A stretch of DNA of 64,000 bases, taken from NCBI GenBank assembly GCA_951230915.1, contig OX579634.1, positions 46,761,570 through 46,825,569 on the forward strand, read 5' to 3'. The position numbers were made by a program, and so were the translations under genes. This document shows, piece by piece, positions 34,933-45,603 of the stretch; the stretch's first letter is position 1, and every line of letters begins with the position of its first letter. The notes under the pieces were generated by a model. That model did not search any database, had not been told where the DNA came from, and saw only the letters and a list, made by a program, of their open reading frames with translations. The DNA comes from Antitrichia curtipendula (lineage: Eukaryota; Streptophyta; Bryopsida; Hypnales; Leucodontaceae).

Positions 34933-36338
34933 ACGACCCTTTTTCGCAAAAATTTTTAGCGATTTTGCAGTATTGTACAAGTGCTAGCTTTGGGGTATTG
35001 TGTCCAGTTACTATTATTAGACTGGCCATATTTTCGTATTTTCTTCTTGGCAAGCAAAAGGAGGTTTGCAATGCACCAAAGAACGTGACATTTTGGGTAC
35101 CGTATGCAAAAGTTAGGAGAGGTCAAAGTTTTTTTGGTAGAGGTTCTAAAATCATTTCTTCCACGTAGGAATATTTTGATTTGGGAGATGTATACAAAGT
35201 GGTGATGGTAGGTTTTGGGTCAACAGTGCATTTTGAGGTGCCCACCTTGCTTGCAACATGGAGGCTAAGTGTGCAAATCATTTGTGCCAGTTAGTTCCAA
35301 GAATGTCAAATTCAACCTCATCATTACTTGAAAGGCGCTATCAACACCCAACTCATCATCCAATAAAGATTCATCATATCTAAAATGCTTCTACAACATC
35401 AAGAAGGTGCAAAATAGAAAGACAACAAGGAGATTGCAGACACTAAGTGCCCAATGGATGATAGAGATGGAAGACAAAAGTGTAGATGTTCATCCTTGAA
35501 ATTTTGTACAAATATGAGAGGTCTTGCACAATAGTGTGACCTCCAATGAGATTTTATTTCTTTCTTTGCCAATGATTCATACTATACCCCAAAGGATGAT
35601 TTCCACTTAAATGATGAATATATTGTGCTTCCAAAATTTACAGAATGACTTGCATATTCCTTCATTGGCATTAGCTAATTTGCAGAAATTGCTCCTCTTG
35701 CATGCCCCACAATACAACAAATCATATAAGGTTGATTATCCCCTTAGCACTTTTTGAAACTCAAGCATTGGTTTGGATAAACGTGAAGCTACGTGGTCAA
35801 AAAGCCCTTGGAACCTCTGTGATCATTGTCCAAAATTGGGACTTCAGAGCCGTAAGGGGATATATGTGTACCTGAATTACCAAATTGTCGGTTACCTAAT
35901 TGTCACTATTCCGTGTAGTCTCTTCTAGTAAGTAGTAACCCGAAATGAAGCCACAAATCTAAGCCTCTCTATTTGCACCGCATCGTCTGACCTAAAAGTT
36001 TACATGAGATCATCCTAACATTCCAGGTGTTGCTCAGCGGTTCAAACAAGGGTCGAGAACCGCTCAACAAGACAGCCAATTAAGCATGCAGAAATTTTCA
36101 CAGAACAATACATATAACTTAGCTCAAATCCTCTCAGGCTCTTCGTATCGAGCTTCTAGTTCAAACCGTAAAAGTGATGACGATGATGGAATTGTTCCTA
36201 CAATAATCACAATGACTCAGATTGCTTGAACAGGTTCCAAGAAATGATTTAGTCATGACGAATTGAAGAGCACACCTACTATAAATTCAAAACTTATGAC
36301 TCTGATTCTCCAATTGACGATCTTCTAACTTTTGCTGG
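34933..36338. other. Spacer with the diverged duplicate of the tRNA flank
   Basis: At about 35255-35315 (ATGGAGGCTAAGTGTG..) this resembles 32290-32340 downstream of the first tRNA. The rest is unassigned. The last few hundred bases may be the 3' UTR of the minus-strand gene ending at 36339. Confidence 0.4.
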
Positions 36339-36966
36339 CTACGTGCTAATTTTTCCAGATTCCTTTTCCATGTCCTGGGAGCTCACTTCCGGAACCGTCT
36401 GCACGCACAGTTGAAACAGTAAGAAACGACTGTGAGAAACAAAACGAATCGGACTCATTAAAAGACGAACTTATGCAACAAAAGAGGAGAGGGATTATAC
36501 ACAAATCACAAATAAACCACGACTATCCTCCCTCACTCTCTCTCTTTCTAAAAGAAAGATCACATCCAGAGCAAGTTAGGGTATGCAATTGTGAAATCGT
36601 TGTGACAAGTAGTAACTGAGGAAATCATCAATTGCGCAAAGGTAACGGGATTCGAAAATCAGATCTATCAACATCAATTGAAGCGCAATCCAGAAGAAAG
36701 AGAAAAAACTACATCAAAATAAACCAAGTGCAATCGAGTCGAAAGAAAGAGCAACACTGTACCAAATCAGGCTTGAAAATGTTGTGCACCACCGCCGCGC
36801 CTGTGAGAAGCGAGGAGAAGGCCACTATGTAAGAGAGCGCCATGCTGGGGCTCTTAATCACTTGCTTCGGCACCTTGGAAGCCGCCGTTACAGCCATGGC
36901 TGCTCTTTGAACTGAGCTAGAGCTTCTCCTTGAGACATCAGCAGGGAGGGAGACGAAGGAAGGCAT
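36339..36966 (-). CDS. Brawnin/UQCC6-like mitochondrial complex III assembly protein
   Basis: This is a small two-exon gene read on the minus strand: exon 1 36966-36763 (68 codons), exon 2 36398-36339, joined in phase at DL|TVPE, 87 aa in all. One membrane helix (about residues 42-62) is followed at once by TGAAVVHNIFKPDL and TVPE. This matches the hallmark of vertebrate Brawnin (C12orf73/UQCC6, DUF4516): a single helix, then an A(E/V)VVHxxxxPDLTIPE motif. Brawnin sits in the inner mitochondrial membrane and is needed for assembly of the cytochrome bc1 complex. The Ser/Arg-rich N-terminus (RRSSSSVQRAAMAV) looks like a mitochondrial presequence. The motif continues correctly across the splice, which supports both the model and the call. 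Donor G|GTACAG and acceptor TGCAG are good. The assignment is by motif memory only. Confidence 0.7.
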
Positions 36967-37151
36967 TCATTCATTATTCATCCGAGATTTGTCCGGCATA
37001 TCTCATCCACCGTTCATCTGAAATTCGTTCATATCTCATCCATCATTCATCGACCAGCAGAACCCAAATCATATCGTTTCAACAAAGATGAGAATTGATT
37101 TGCAAGGAGTGAGATTGTTGATCAATTTAACAATTCATATGGAAAACAACA
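36967..37151 (-). promoter_or_regulatory. 5' region of the Brawnin-like gene with local repeats
   Basis: Short direct repeats of the type TCATTCATC(C/G)..TTCATATCTCATCCA occupy about 36966-37052 just upstream of the ATG on the minus strand. They are presumably leader or promoter sequence. No core element is assigned. Confidence 0.3.
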
Positions 37152-37376
37152 TTAACCCCTAAAGGACCAAATACCGTTTTTTTGACAGCAAAGCAATTTT
37201 GGGCAGCTCATTATGGCTAATTTAAATTGAAGAATGAATTTAAAGAGCAACCCCCATTTTGGACAATTTTTCATACCAATGTGACCTTGTGAGGTGCAGT
37301 TGCCCGGATTTTCGCAAGGACAAAAAAGGGATTTATGTCAATTCAAACGCTATAATTATCTTGCAATTTAGAGGTT
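37152..37376 (-). mobile_element. Truncated TTAA/CCCCTAAAG element
   Basis: It starts TTAACCCCTAAAGGACC. The next about 70 bases (TTTGACAGCAAAGCAATTTT, GGGCAGCTCA) match the inverse of the right part of the element at 59349 (about 60225-60270). It then jumps to sequence matching the inverse of 59520-59640 (CCATTTTGGACA, GCAGNTGCCCGGATTTTCGC). It is therefore an internally deleted copy in reverse orientation, broken at about 37376. Confidence 0.7.
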
Positions 37377-38906
37377 TAAAAACCCCTATATTTAAGCCAC
37401 ATGAAATTAGCAATGATATTTTTCATTTGAGAATGAACTAATTAATAATGATAAATTAGAAGAACTTAGAGCTCAACAAAATAATGAGGCAAATGTAAGA
37501 GATAATTATAAAATTTTGTCTAAAGATGTTTTTTATAAAAACTGTGACAAAAAAGAGTTGTTTAGAGATATTGGTTTGCATGCTTTTGCAGAGAGTTTGA
37601 AAACTTACCATGGAAGGAAAGATTGTTTAGAGAATTTAACTAATGAAGTTGATCAAAGTGAAGTTTTTCTAAAGAGTTGCCAAAATGATTGAGGCTTTGA
37701 ATAAGTCAAAGATGGAACAAGCTCTTCAACTCATAATGCACATTCAGATAGTGTTATATATGTGTCAAATCAGGAAGTTCGCAAAGTGTAAGAGTAAATA
37801 GGTGTGGATGTGATACAAATGGACATGTAATGCTACCAAGAAGCTTTGAAGAACAAATGATGTTGGCTATGGCCTTGTCAATTATTGATGTTCATTGAGA
37901 ATTTGCTTGGACAATACTAACCATATCTTTTCTTTTGGCAAGATGTATCCTCGATTGATAATTATTAACAATCACCTTTTTTTTGTAGTTATATTTAAGT
38001 TTTATTTTATTCAAAAAATGAATTAAAGAGAGTTTCAAAGTCTAACGTCTTTTATAAAATGAATAATCTATTACTACGGTGGATAATGTATAAACTCAAT
38101 ATGAAGAATTATCAATCCATTATCTTTTAGTATAAATTTTGAGGACATAACTTCATTGAATTTTACATTTATGTATGAGATATTTGTTAAATTCATCATC
38201 TCATTGAAGATATATGGTTGGTTGAAAGAGACAAAACAATGTTTTTGAAGTAGATTTCAATGTGCTCTATATAATATGTAAGAAATGTTTTAGAATGATG
38301 GCAAATTAGATTTGGTCTAAAAAATTGTCATCTCAATTTCATAGCATAGTAGTAAAATTTATTCTCAAATTTATGAAGGGTTTAAAAAAAATTCTTTAAA
38401 AAACAAAAACAATGATAAATATTTCAATCTTAAGAGGAAGATTTTTTTTCACAAAAATAGTGTGATCTAGACAATCTTGGGTAGTGACTTGGATATCCAA
38501 ATGTAATACATAAAAGATGTACAAATTGTATCTTTGGGGTACATAGTGTGATCTAGATAATATTTTTTATATTCATTGAAAAGAAACATTGTGTCTCTAA
38601 TGGTAAATTTTGACATAGAGTTGGTGATAAAAAGATCCATTCCTCATTGAGGCACTTTCCTACATAGTTAATATTTCACCAAAATTACAACTAACTATAT
38701 ATATTCTAAAATGGCTAATAAAGAAAGACAAAGGTATTAAATTTAAAAAAATGTCAAACAAAGAGAAGTAATAGTGAAAAAATTTAGAAATAATAAATTA
38801 AAATCCCAATTAGAAGGCTCAAAAGTTGTTTTAATCCACTATCAATCTATAATCAATTTCATATTAATCCGTTCTTAATTTACAAGATGCTCTCTTAATT
38901 TGAGGT
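37377..38906. other. AT-rich repeat-like DNA
   Basis: This is highly AT-rich with no supported genes. A discontinuous plus-strand stretch at 37440-37760 keeps Lys/Glu/Asn-rich codons with stops, possibly a decayed coding sequence, but I cannot assign it. Confidence 0.3.
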
Positions 38907-39215
38907 AAGGTATGAGGTCCATCAAAGCGACCATCTAAAAGCTGAAAATTGAAATTGGTGAAGTGAAACTTCTTGAAATATATATCAGTAAATTTTTTTT
39001 GAAAGACAATTGTAATTGGCATCTATCCAAGTTGTTTTGTACTTTTTGGAGCTTTGTGAGATTAGCTATGAATTTTTGAAGTTGAAATGGCATAGGGCTC
39101 TAAAATTTTCCACCTCCTCAAATGTACATTGTTGGTACAACAAAAAATCAACATGTACAAATAGTGTACATTTGAGATGGTGGGCAATTTTAGAACCTGA
39201 GCACTTTTAGAATCC
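38907..39215. mobile_element. Second copy of the intron-2 MITE family
   Basis: This shares with 12184-12487, in order, AATTGGCATCTA, the GGGACCTTTGTGG/GGAGCTTTGTGAG block, the TTAGxTAxxAATTTTT block, and CCACCTC..AAATGTACATTGTT. Termini are more degraded than in the intron copy. Confidence 0.65.
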
Positions 39216-40198
39216 CCTACATTATTTTCAAGACCGTTCCAATGGCAAAACAATGTTCTTGGATATTGATGAGCATGGCATTCTGATGTACCTTAAGAAA
39301 TCTAGGTGCATAATATGCTTAGTGTGGGGGGAGATAGTAGGGCTATTGCCTACTCCTCAAATTTTAATACATTTTTTCCTCCTTACTCAGCTTTAAAAAT
39401 ATGTGGTTAATTTTAAGTTTTATGAAAATTTGACTTAATGGGAAATTAAGGTCCAAGTGAGAAATAAACTTTCTTGTAAGGGATTGGGTTTTGATATCAT
39501 TTATGTCCATTGAGTCCCTTGTTCTAATAATATTTTGATAAAATTTTTTTTTTTTGTTATTTGCACCAATTTGGTTCACTTATATTGTAAGTATAAAAAA
39601 GAAAAAACTATTTCATTGTGCCTCCATAATTTACGCAACTACTTGCGTTTTTATTTTATCAGCATTTTCTAATGTGCAAATACTCCTCATCATCTTTATC
39701 TATACCATATGTAAGCCAGTAGTGACCATAGCTTCTAGGATCAATTTTAGGTGCACTAAGTTATAGTAGGTTGCTTTAACCACCCGTAATTCAATTTGTC
39801 CAAATTTATGATAACATATAACATATTTAGGATAACATAATTGTGGAATGCAAATTTGCAACCAATTAAAAAAATATATACTCTAAAACATTTCAACAAT
39901 TAGATACTATGGACCCGACTATGGATAATTCTAAATTGACATTCTATAATGAATGCATTCTTTAACTCCTGAGTGCCCCGTAACATGATCCCATCTCTTG
40001 AAATTCAAAGATTTTTTTGTTTGACTATTATAATATTTTCAATAGTACGGTCAAAGTTCATGCCCCTTTCCTTGGAGCTTTGACTCCACTACCAATTGGT
40101 ACAATTAGTTTATGTGGATTTTTTGTTAGGTGATAGTTTGATTGAAATGGGTTCAGAAAGGTCTGGATTTTAGTAAATACACATTGGGTGCTCATGGG
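39216..40198. other. AT-rich spacer
   Basis: No gene or structured repeat is recognised. Confidence 0.4.
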
Positions 40199-40782
40199 TT
40201 AACCCCTAAAGTCCCATTGTCCCTACGGGGGACAAAATGGATTTCAAGCAGGCTCCTATGATCTCAATTTTTATTGAAACTTTTTGAAACTTTCTCAAAT
40301 GATAGAAAAACTTATTAGCTTTCTGGGAATATAATTTTTATTTCAATCGGTGCTCGGAAGCAAAAGTTATGCAACAATAACCTCAAAATGGGGGAGACTG
40401 GGCAGCAAAAAAAATCCACAAAAGAATGAAATAAAAATTTTGATATTTTTTTTCTTGTAGGTTGTATTTTTGTCTAAATGGAGAGCTTTGATTCATTCTA
40501 TTTGGATTGGTGATGTAAAAGTTATGGAGCTTCTTATTTTGCGGGCAATTAGAACAACTTCTTGAAAAAAACAATTCTTTCACTTTGAATGCTAATATCT
40601 TTCAATATGTACGGTCAAAAATCACAAAATTTTTACCACATAATCTAAGACAAGTGTAGAACAAGATCCTATGGTTAGATTCTAAAAATTTAATTTTTTC
40701 AATTTGTGTAGGTGAATGTAAGAAAGTGGTAGGTTTGAGTGGTTTTTGACAAAAAAAATGGCCTTGGGACTTTAGGGGTTAA
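40199..40782. mobile_element. Complete non-autonomous TTAA element (584 bp)
   Basis: The left end is TTAACCCCTAAAGTCCCA and the right end TGGGACTTTAGGGGTTAA. That gives inverted termini of about 14 bp (CCCCTAAAGTCCCA) flanked by TTAA on both sides. TTAA target duplication is the diagnostic of piggyBac-superfamily transposition. The interior has no transposase. It shares blocks with the elements at 57121 and 59349 and with 1-640. Confidence 0.85.
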
Positions 40783-42231
40783 GGTAGAAGGTACATAAAG
40801 TGCCTAAGGCTTAAAAGCATTATCTAATATAAAGGTACTTATTGCATTTGTTAGTGTACCAAGAGTAAATGAATTCAGGGAAGACACTTCTAGTACTTAA
40901 TTTAATTCCCTACATCAAAGTTCATAACAAATTCTACAAAAAAATACAAAATATCAAACAATTTGTATTCCATTCCAATCCCAATTATCTTTCAAGGAAA
41001 AATTACTTGAAGAATATCTTGAGAAGTCAAAATCTCCCAAATTAAGAATCAATTGATAAATAATAAATTTATGGTCCTCTTGCCTTACATTTTGACGAAG
41101 ATGAGTTCACAATTGGTTTTGCACTATAGTATCAATAACCCACCTTAACTTTGAATGTCCACAATGTCACTTTGTAGCACTTGGATGATTTCAGATGAGC
41201 AATATATGATGAAAAAAAACTATTTCTTTTCCTATTTTTCTTAGAGTATTTTGAATTTGTGTATGTGCATTTGATACTAGAGAAAATTACTTAATTACAT
41301 CATTGAAGTAGTATTGGTTGTTCTATAGAAAATGCTAAAAAATGAATCTTAAAAGATGCCTTTTTAGTGTATTTTGGCAACATGTTTCTCTTTGATCTTG
41401 ATATGCATTTAAGGTATAAAAACAATATTTTCGGATTTGCACCCAATTAGTGAAGTGAAGCTTACAAAAATTTCTTTCTATTCCAATTTAAAAACTTTGG
41501 AATTTTTTTTAAATTGAATATTTTATTACAATTTAAATTTTCAATTGGATGTATAACCATAGTCTCTAGATTTTCTAATGTTAGAATGACATAGAAATTT
41601 GATTTACAGCACTTAAGGTTACACTTTTAGATTTTTATAAGCTCATATTGTATTTCACATGAATTTTCTTCACTTTTCACCAAAAATTCAAGATAATTTT
41701 GAATTTTCTAAAAAGAAATTGAAAAATTGAAAATTTATAGAAGCATATGACTTCATTTCTAAAAAATAAAATAAAGCAATTTCCGATCATCCTTAATGGA
41801 AAAATGGAGTTGATAGAAAGAAAAAAGATATTGAAGCTTATAATATTGTCATATTAGGGGCTAGCATAAATGATGTTGACAATCGCCCCTTGATAACAAC
41901 CTTGTCTAGAGCCCGTTGACAAGGTTGTAGGAAATTTGAAGTTTCTTAAATCAACTTTTGCTACGTCCATCCAAGCTTGAGCCAAAAATTCGCCAACTCT
42001 TTCTTATTACAACAAATTACGCAACTCAAATGGATCAATAGGGATCTAAAAAATTAAAAAACAAAACAAAAAACTTCCTCATTCTACTTTTAATTGCTAC
42101 ATTGGCAATACAATGGCTCTCATAAATATCCATAGACTTCAAAAATTGTTATTACTACAGTAATTGAAAAATTAGATGTTCCCAACAAATTTTGGGCATG
42201 TTGAAGTAAAAGTAATATACTTGTATAAAAT
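40783..42231. other. AT-rich spacer
   Basis: No gene is visible. Several A/T runs and weakly self-complementary stretches are present. Confidence 0.4.
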
Positions 42232-42745
42232 GAATTTTTAAAATTTTCAAAATAATTTCATCAAACTTACTAGTGAAAAAAGAACTTTGAATACGAGTAA
42301 ATTTTTTCAAGATAGCTCAGTAAGTGAAATGAAAATTTTGTTTAGAATTTTTTGGTAAGAATTCCACACATTAAATTTTTTATCAAGTAAATGATTACTG
42401 ACTAAAATTTTATTTGAAATTTTTTCTCTCTCTTATAATCACTCCAAAAATCTCCAAAAATAAAAAAATAATAATATACAAACATTTTATACACATTTCA
42501 TTTTTTTGCAATTTTTGGAGATTTTTGGAATGAATTATAAAAAATGTAAAATCTTGAAGTCATATTTTAGTCAATAATATTTCACTCAATAAAAATTTGA
42601 AATTCATGAAATTCTTACCAAAAACTTCTAAAAAGAATTCTCATTCCACTTAGTATTACTATGAAATTTTGAAAAACATTTACTTTACTTGTATTGAAAG
42701 TTTTTTCAATAATAAGTTTGACTAAATTATTTAATAAATCAATGT
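42232..42745. repeat. Long fold-back hairpin 1 (arms about 230 bp)
   Basis: The left arm (about 42232-42461) pairs with the right arm (about 42511-42745) around a loop of about 49 bases. The innermost stem is ACTCCAAAAATCTCCAAAAA against TTTTTGGAGATTTTTGGAAT. Outer landmarks such as GGTAAGAATT / AATTCTTACC and ATCAAACTTACTA / TAATAAGTTTGACT are also inverted. Arms are imperfect, so this is an old fold-back element. Confidence 0.8.
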
Positions 42746-42969
42746 GTTATAAGTTTTTTTTTTAATTTCTCTTATGCAAGTGTGTTACTTGTGCCAGTGG
42801 TACCACAACATACCCAATTTTTTTGTTTTAAACCTCTAATTTCTCAATTCCTCAAGCTTTCACAATTTTTGTGAGTGTACAAAACTGATTTTGGTAGCCA
42901 TTGTATGTAAAAATCCATGTTGATGAGGTCTGATTGACCCACTCCTTCCACCTGGGAAAAACACTGGAG

Positions 42970-43285
42970 TTTTTTAAATTTTCTCCTTAAATTTGCAAAT
43001 TTTAAATTCATATTTACAAATTTGTTAGAAGAGGTGAAGAAATACAAAATCAACGCTATACAAAATAAGGGGCAATTTTTTAACATTTACCTTTTGGCAG
43101 GGGCAATGAGGGTGTCAATGAGGGCCACAGAGGATTATCCCCCTTGTTGCCCCTACCAAAGGTAAATGTCAAAAAACTGCCCCCTTATTTTTTTAGAGGA
43201 TTTTGTATTTCTTCACTTCTCCTACCTAATTTAGGACCTCCAGTTGAAAATATGAATTCAAAGTTTGCAATTTTTTTCATGGGTG
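42970..43285. repeat. Long fold-back hairpin 2 (arms about 145 bp)
   Basis: The left arm (about 42970-43112) contains GGTGAAGAAATACAAAATC, ATAAGGGGCAATTTTTTAAC and ATTTACCTTTTGGCAGGGGC. The right arm (43141-43285) carries their inverses (GCCCCTACCAAAGGTAAAT, AAAACTGCCCCCTTAT, GATTTTGTATTTCTTCAC). The loop is about 28 bases. It encodes no protein. Confidence 0.85.
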
Positions 43286-44200
43286 CCAAGTAGAAAAAAT
43301 TATAGTGATTTTTCTACGAGTCAAATATGGGACACCAAGGAGGTCAGTCCTCCAACTGTCGTCAAATTTATTTTTTCATTTATTATACATAGTGTAAAAA
43401 AGCAAGGTTCACTATAATGAGGAAGCTACTTTCATCCATATAAATGGATGAAACCTATAATATATAGATGAATTTTGATTTGTTATTCCAAAATAGTATA
43501 CATTCATCCAAAAGCATGTCCATTCATCCAAAATAGAGCGGTACCATCTCCAATCTTGGTAAGGTAGAAGGCTCAAAAAATGCTCATCTAAGGGTAAAAA
43601 GACCTCTGTACAAAATGGATGGACCCAAAGTTTTTTTACATTTTTGTGGAAGAAAGAGAAATGAGGAATATAATAGTGGAAATTTTAAGTTTAATTTTTT
43701 GACTTGAAATAAATAAGATATGGTTTTTCAAAGTCAGAGGTGCATAGGTCCCTATTAATGCTCATAGGTGCAACTGTTAATCAATCAAAACATGCCATTG
43801 AATGGAGCCAATGAATTCAAGAATGATCCTAACCATGCCTTTAATTGGAAACAATGACTCTAAGAATGATCCACTATATGTTTCCATTCAATTCACTCTG
43901 GATTGTAAATCAAAATTAATTGCAACCGCTAAATACCGTAGGATTTCCTCACATAGTTTCAAATTCAATTCAAAGTGCTGTAACTTTCACATATGATGTC
44001 TGAATTCAACAAAACTTATTGTAAAATCTGTGTTCTTTCTTCTAGTTTGTGTTATAAAGTTTTCAGGTTAATACAAGATGTACTAATTTTTTGCCCAAAC
44101 TGTTTTCGAGCCTCCTCCTATAGTATTTTTTTGCGATTTCATGCACTATGAAAGCAAAAATATATCGCCAAAATATACCCTGATAAAAAAATTTCATCCC
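43286..44200. other. AT-rich spacer with a dispersed repeat
   Basis: The stretch 43567-43760 resembles 4204-4400. Small direct repeats of CATTCATCCAAAA occur at about 43500-43540. I see no gene. Confidence 0.4.
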
Positions 44201-44756
44201 TTTTCTAGCAAGAAATCGCTCCAAAAAACAGCCCTGACCTTTTTCCTAAACTTAAGCTCCCGCAGACTTTTAACGAACCCCCAGTAGCCACAAGTCAAGC
44301 CCCCAAAGCCTGAAGAACAGGTCGACCAGACACCCTACCCCATCCTCCAGCTGCCAGGTGTCTGCCACATAAGCTCCCATCAAACCCGCGCCCTTTTTCC
44401 CGATATCTCGCCTGCCAGAGGTGCTTGCGCCAAGTCAACCATCCTGAACGTCCACGTTGCACAATCCCATCCGTCCATCCACACAGACCAAGTTCCCTTA
44501 CATACTGCTGCCCTCCAGCCTTTCGCCGTACACACACACCCACCCTTCTCCACGCGTACAGCACTCTTCCTAACACACTCTCAGTCTTTCCTCTCTTTCC
44601 TCATTACTAACTTAGTTAGCTCTTGTGTATCAATCGAACAAGGCCTGTTTCCTGTTGATCACGAAGTACATATTGTCTGTGGAGCACCGAGTACATTGAT
44701 ATTGTGTCACTCAGTTCGAGTTCTAGAATTGTTGTCGTTACTGGACGTTTGAAATT
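44201..44756 (+). promoter_or_regulatory. Promoter and leader of the basic-protein gene
   Basis: A GC-richer, C/T-biased block (44210-44600) rises sharply out of AT-rich DNA and ends with a pyrimidine tract (CTCTCAGTCTTTCCTCTC) at about 44579-44596. This is typical of a plant Y-patch type core promoter. The ATG at 44757 follows about 150 bases later. Long frames here on the minus strand are composition shadows. Confidence 0.4.
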
Positions 44757-45603
44757 ATGGAAGATTTGCGACACGCCGATGCGAAAGTGTACGCTGCTAC
44801 TCACCCTGGAGTCCGAGCCAGAGGCCATGTCAACAGGTACTACTTACTTTCGTTACCATCCTAGCTAGATCTTCAGTTTCTTTCTCACCAAGACTCCGCA
44901 ACGTGTAGCTGTTTAATCTCAAGGTTATGAATATATATTAGCTATTTGCAGCTAGCTTTGGAACCAATCTTGGGAGACTGATCACTGAATTGGATTCAAG
45001 TTTCCTTGAGAATGATCCAAGTGTTGTCTCACTCAGTTCATGATGTTGGTGGTAATTATCAGTCGAAGCGGGAACCTGGGAGGTCGTGTAGATCAGTATT
45101 GATTGAAGTAGTTACGTTAACCCCATTTCCATTTAAGGTCGGTCGATCAGTGGCTGAAGCTAGCTAGCCATTTAGCCAAGTCATGCTTGCACCCAACTTG
45201 CTAATTGAAAGCAACCCACCAAGTGTATGAAAATATTGTCGGTGAGTTGCTGTTGCTGGGACCAGGATGAGGTTCGTACTGCACAGTAGTAGTAGTCTGT
45301 GGGCCGGGACGTCTTGCTTAGTGTTTTGAATGATATGTTTGTTGGAAAGGTTGTTGATGTGAGTTGTGAATGGTTGGATGTCTGTGCAGATACAACCCAG
45401 CGTTGCGTTGGAAACTGAGCAGATACAACCCCATGAACAGGTTCCGCCTGGCCAAGTACAAAACCACGCACCCTGTGAAGTTCCATCACGCCCGAACCAA
45501 GAGCCGCTTCAACTACATGAACCCTCTGTTTTACATCCGCCGGATCAAGTACAACCTCACGCACGTTGGTCGGCGTCACCACACCACCACCACTGTGTAC
45601 TGA
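44757..45603 (+). CDS. Orphan small basic protein, Arg/Lys/Tyr/His-rich
   Basis: Two exons, 44757-44836 and 45390-45603, join in phase at N|R to give 97 aa. Exon 1 (MEDLRHADAKVYAATHPGVR..) is mixed. Exon 2 has no Asp or Glu at all but about 11 Arg, 6 Lys, 6 His and 8 Tyr. It shows repeating units: RYNPALRWKLS, RYNPMNRFRLAKYK, RFNYMNPLFYIRRIKY. It ends HHTTTTVY. Third positions in exon 2 strongly favour C/G (AAC, TAC, CAC, AAG, CTG), unlike the surrounding AT-rich DNA, which supports real and probably well-expressed coding sequence. There is no signal peptide or membrane helix. Its charge suggests nucleic-acid or polyanion binding. I do not recognise the family. Confidence 0.7.

Noticed and set aside
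44295..44576. Arg/Gly-rich minus-strand frame of 93 codons
   Set aside because: It lies in the GC-rich promoter block of the gene at 44757 and has composition-driven residues, no motif and no splice support.
45390..45603. Ribosomal protein L39 or similar small ribosomal protein
   Set aside because: Basic and short with an early intron, but the sequence lacks the L39 core motifs and has its own RYNP repeats. No ribosomal family fits.
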